A DNA stretch of 64,000 nt from Amphiduros pacificus (taxonomy: Eukaryota; Annelida; Polychaeta; Phyllodocida; Hesionidae): NCBI GenBank assembly GCA_949316495.1, contig OX439001.1:23568501-23632500 (forward strand), written 5' to 3'. The notes beneath the pieces were generated by a model. The model was not told where the DNA came from, did not search any database, and worked only from the letters and a program-made list of their open reading frames with translations. A program made the translations under genes and the position numbers. Shown here in pieces: positions 63,349 to 64,000 of this stretch (its first letter is position 1; each line of letters opens with the position of its first letter).

Positions 63349-64000
63349 CTGCCAAAAAACATGTTATTTGTAGAGTATTAAGTGATATTCATATCAGGAC
63401 ATAAATGTTATGGATTACACAGCTTTGATGGTGCCAAAAAGAGAAAACATTCTCCAACGTATATACATTTCCATCTAAGCATCTTCTCTATAATGAAAAA
63501 AAAAATTAAACATATGAAGAATGTCAGAAAAATAATATTAATGAAACTTCAAACGATTGCATGACATCAATTTAAAGTCCATCAAATTCCATGTTTTTTA
63601 GATTTGCTATGTTTAAACTATTCTTAATCACGTTTAGCACATAAATAAATCCCAATATTCTCAATTTATGTTCAGTATTAATTCCATGTACTGTTTTGAA
63701 AACGATCACATATCCTCTGATGAGGATGTGGATGGTAGAATCAAGGAAAAAATCAATCCTATTTTATTCTACCCATTTGTGGGTATTTTCCCTGTGTTTA
63801 TCAAGCTGGCTCTTTCTATATTTTATTTTCTAAACTGGTGTATATTCCTTCTTTTGGGGGTCAGTTGACCAATCATTTTTTTCTGCATGTGCAAGAGTCC
63901 TAATGATATACTTACTGGATTTAACTATTTCAAATAGTCACTTAATATAGCTGATATTACCTTTGTGTGAAATTGAAATTGTGAACATGTTTGAATGACG
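63349..64000. other. Intron of LamG copy 3
   Basis: Sequence homologous to the intron of the first LamG gene. No exon is seen before the edge. Confidence 0.6.

Overview
The window looks like nuclear DNA of a mollusc, probably a gastropod. It is AT-rich, has spliced genes with GT-AG introns, long (AAT)n and (TA)n tracts and a dense load of SINEs, LINE relics and small DNA elements. It carries a secreted shell-matrix-type tyrosinase and an animal GH3 beta-xylosidase-like enzyme. The species assignment is inference; nothing in the window names it.

Layout. (1) 1.5-10.7 kb, minus strand: a 12-exon GH3 glycoside hydrolase gene. I rebuilt it from splice sites that keep one frame (743 codons plus stop); it includes one GC-AG intron. 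(2) 11.2-15 kb: a large inverted AAT/ATT microsatellite, then a 2.4 kb foldback-type element with long inverted arms and a perfect 9-bp target duplication. A mobile minisatellite module sits inside it and recurs alone at 59.8-61.5 kb. (3) 15.9-33.3 kb: a retroelement graveyard. A plus-strand CR1/L2-like LINE has an unusual ORF1 (chromodomain-like, acidic/coiled region, CCCH zinc finger). A related minus-strand LINE is split by a 519-bp element with TAA target duplication. Two copies of a SINE-plus-ORF1-tail chimera are present. At 23.2-25.1 kb is a decayed gene of an unnamed repetitive family, and at 26.3-27.15 kb a 283-bp tandem triplication. (4) 34.1-39.2 kb, plus strand: a two-exon tyrosinase gene with all six copper-binding histidines, a furin-type site and a Pro/Gln-rich tail. 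(5) 43.2-64 kb: a secreted leucine-rich-repeat gene converges with a secreted LamG/concanavalin-like gene. The pair is repeated as degraded tandem segmental copies at about 51.7-54.1 kb and 61.8-64+ kb.

The host genes (wall-polysaccharide hydrolase, tyrosinase, LRR protein, LamG lectin-like proteins) all appear to be secreted and do not form an evident pathway. The LRR/LamG pair moves as a unit during duplication and could be an innate-recognition or extracellular-matrix cluster, but that is inference. The most unusual signals are the chromodomain-bearing LINE ORF1, the SINE-LINE chimera that exists twice, and the foldback element carrying a second mobile minisatellite module.
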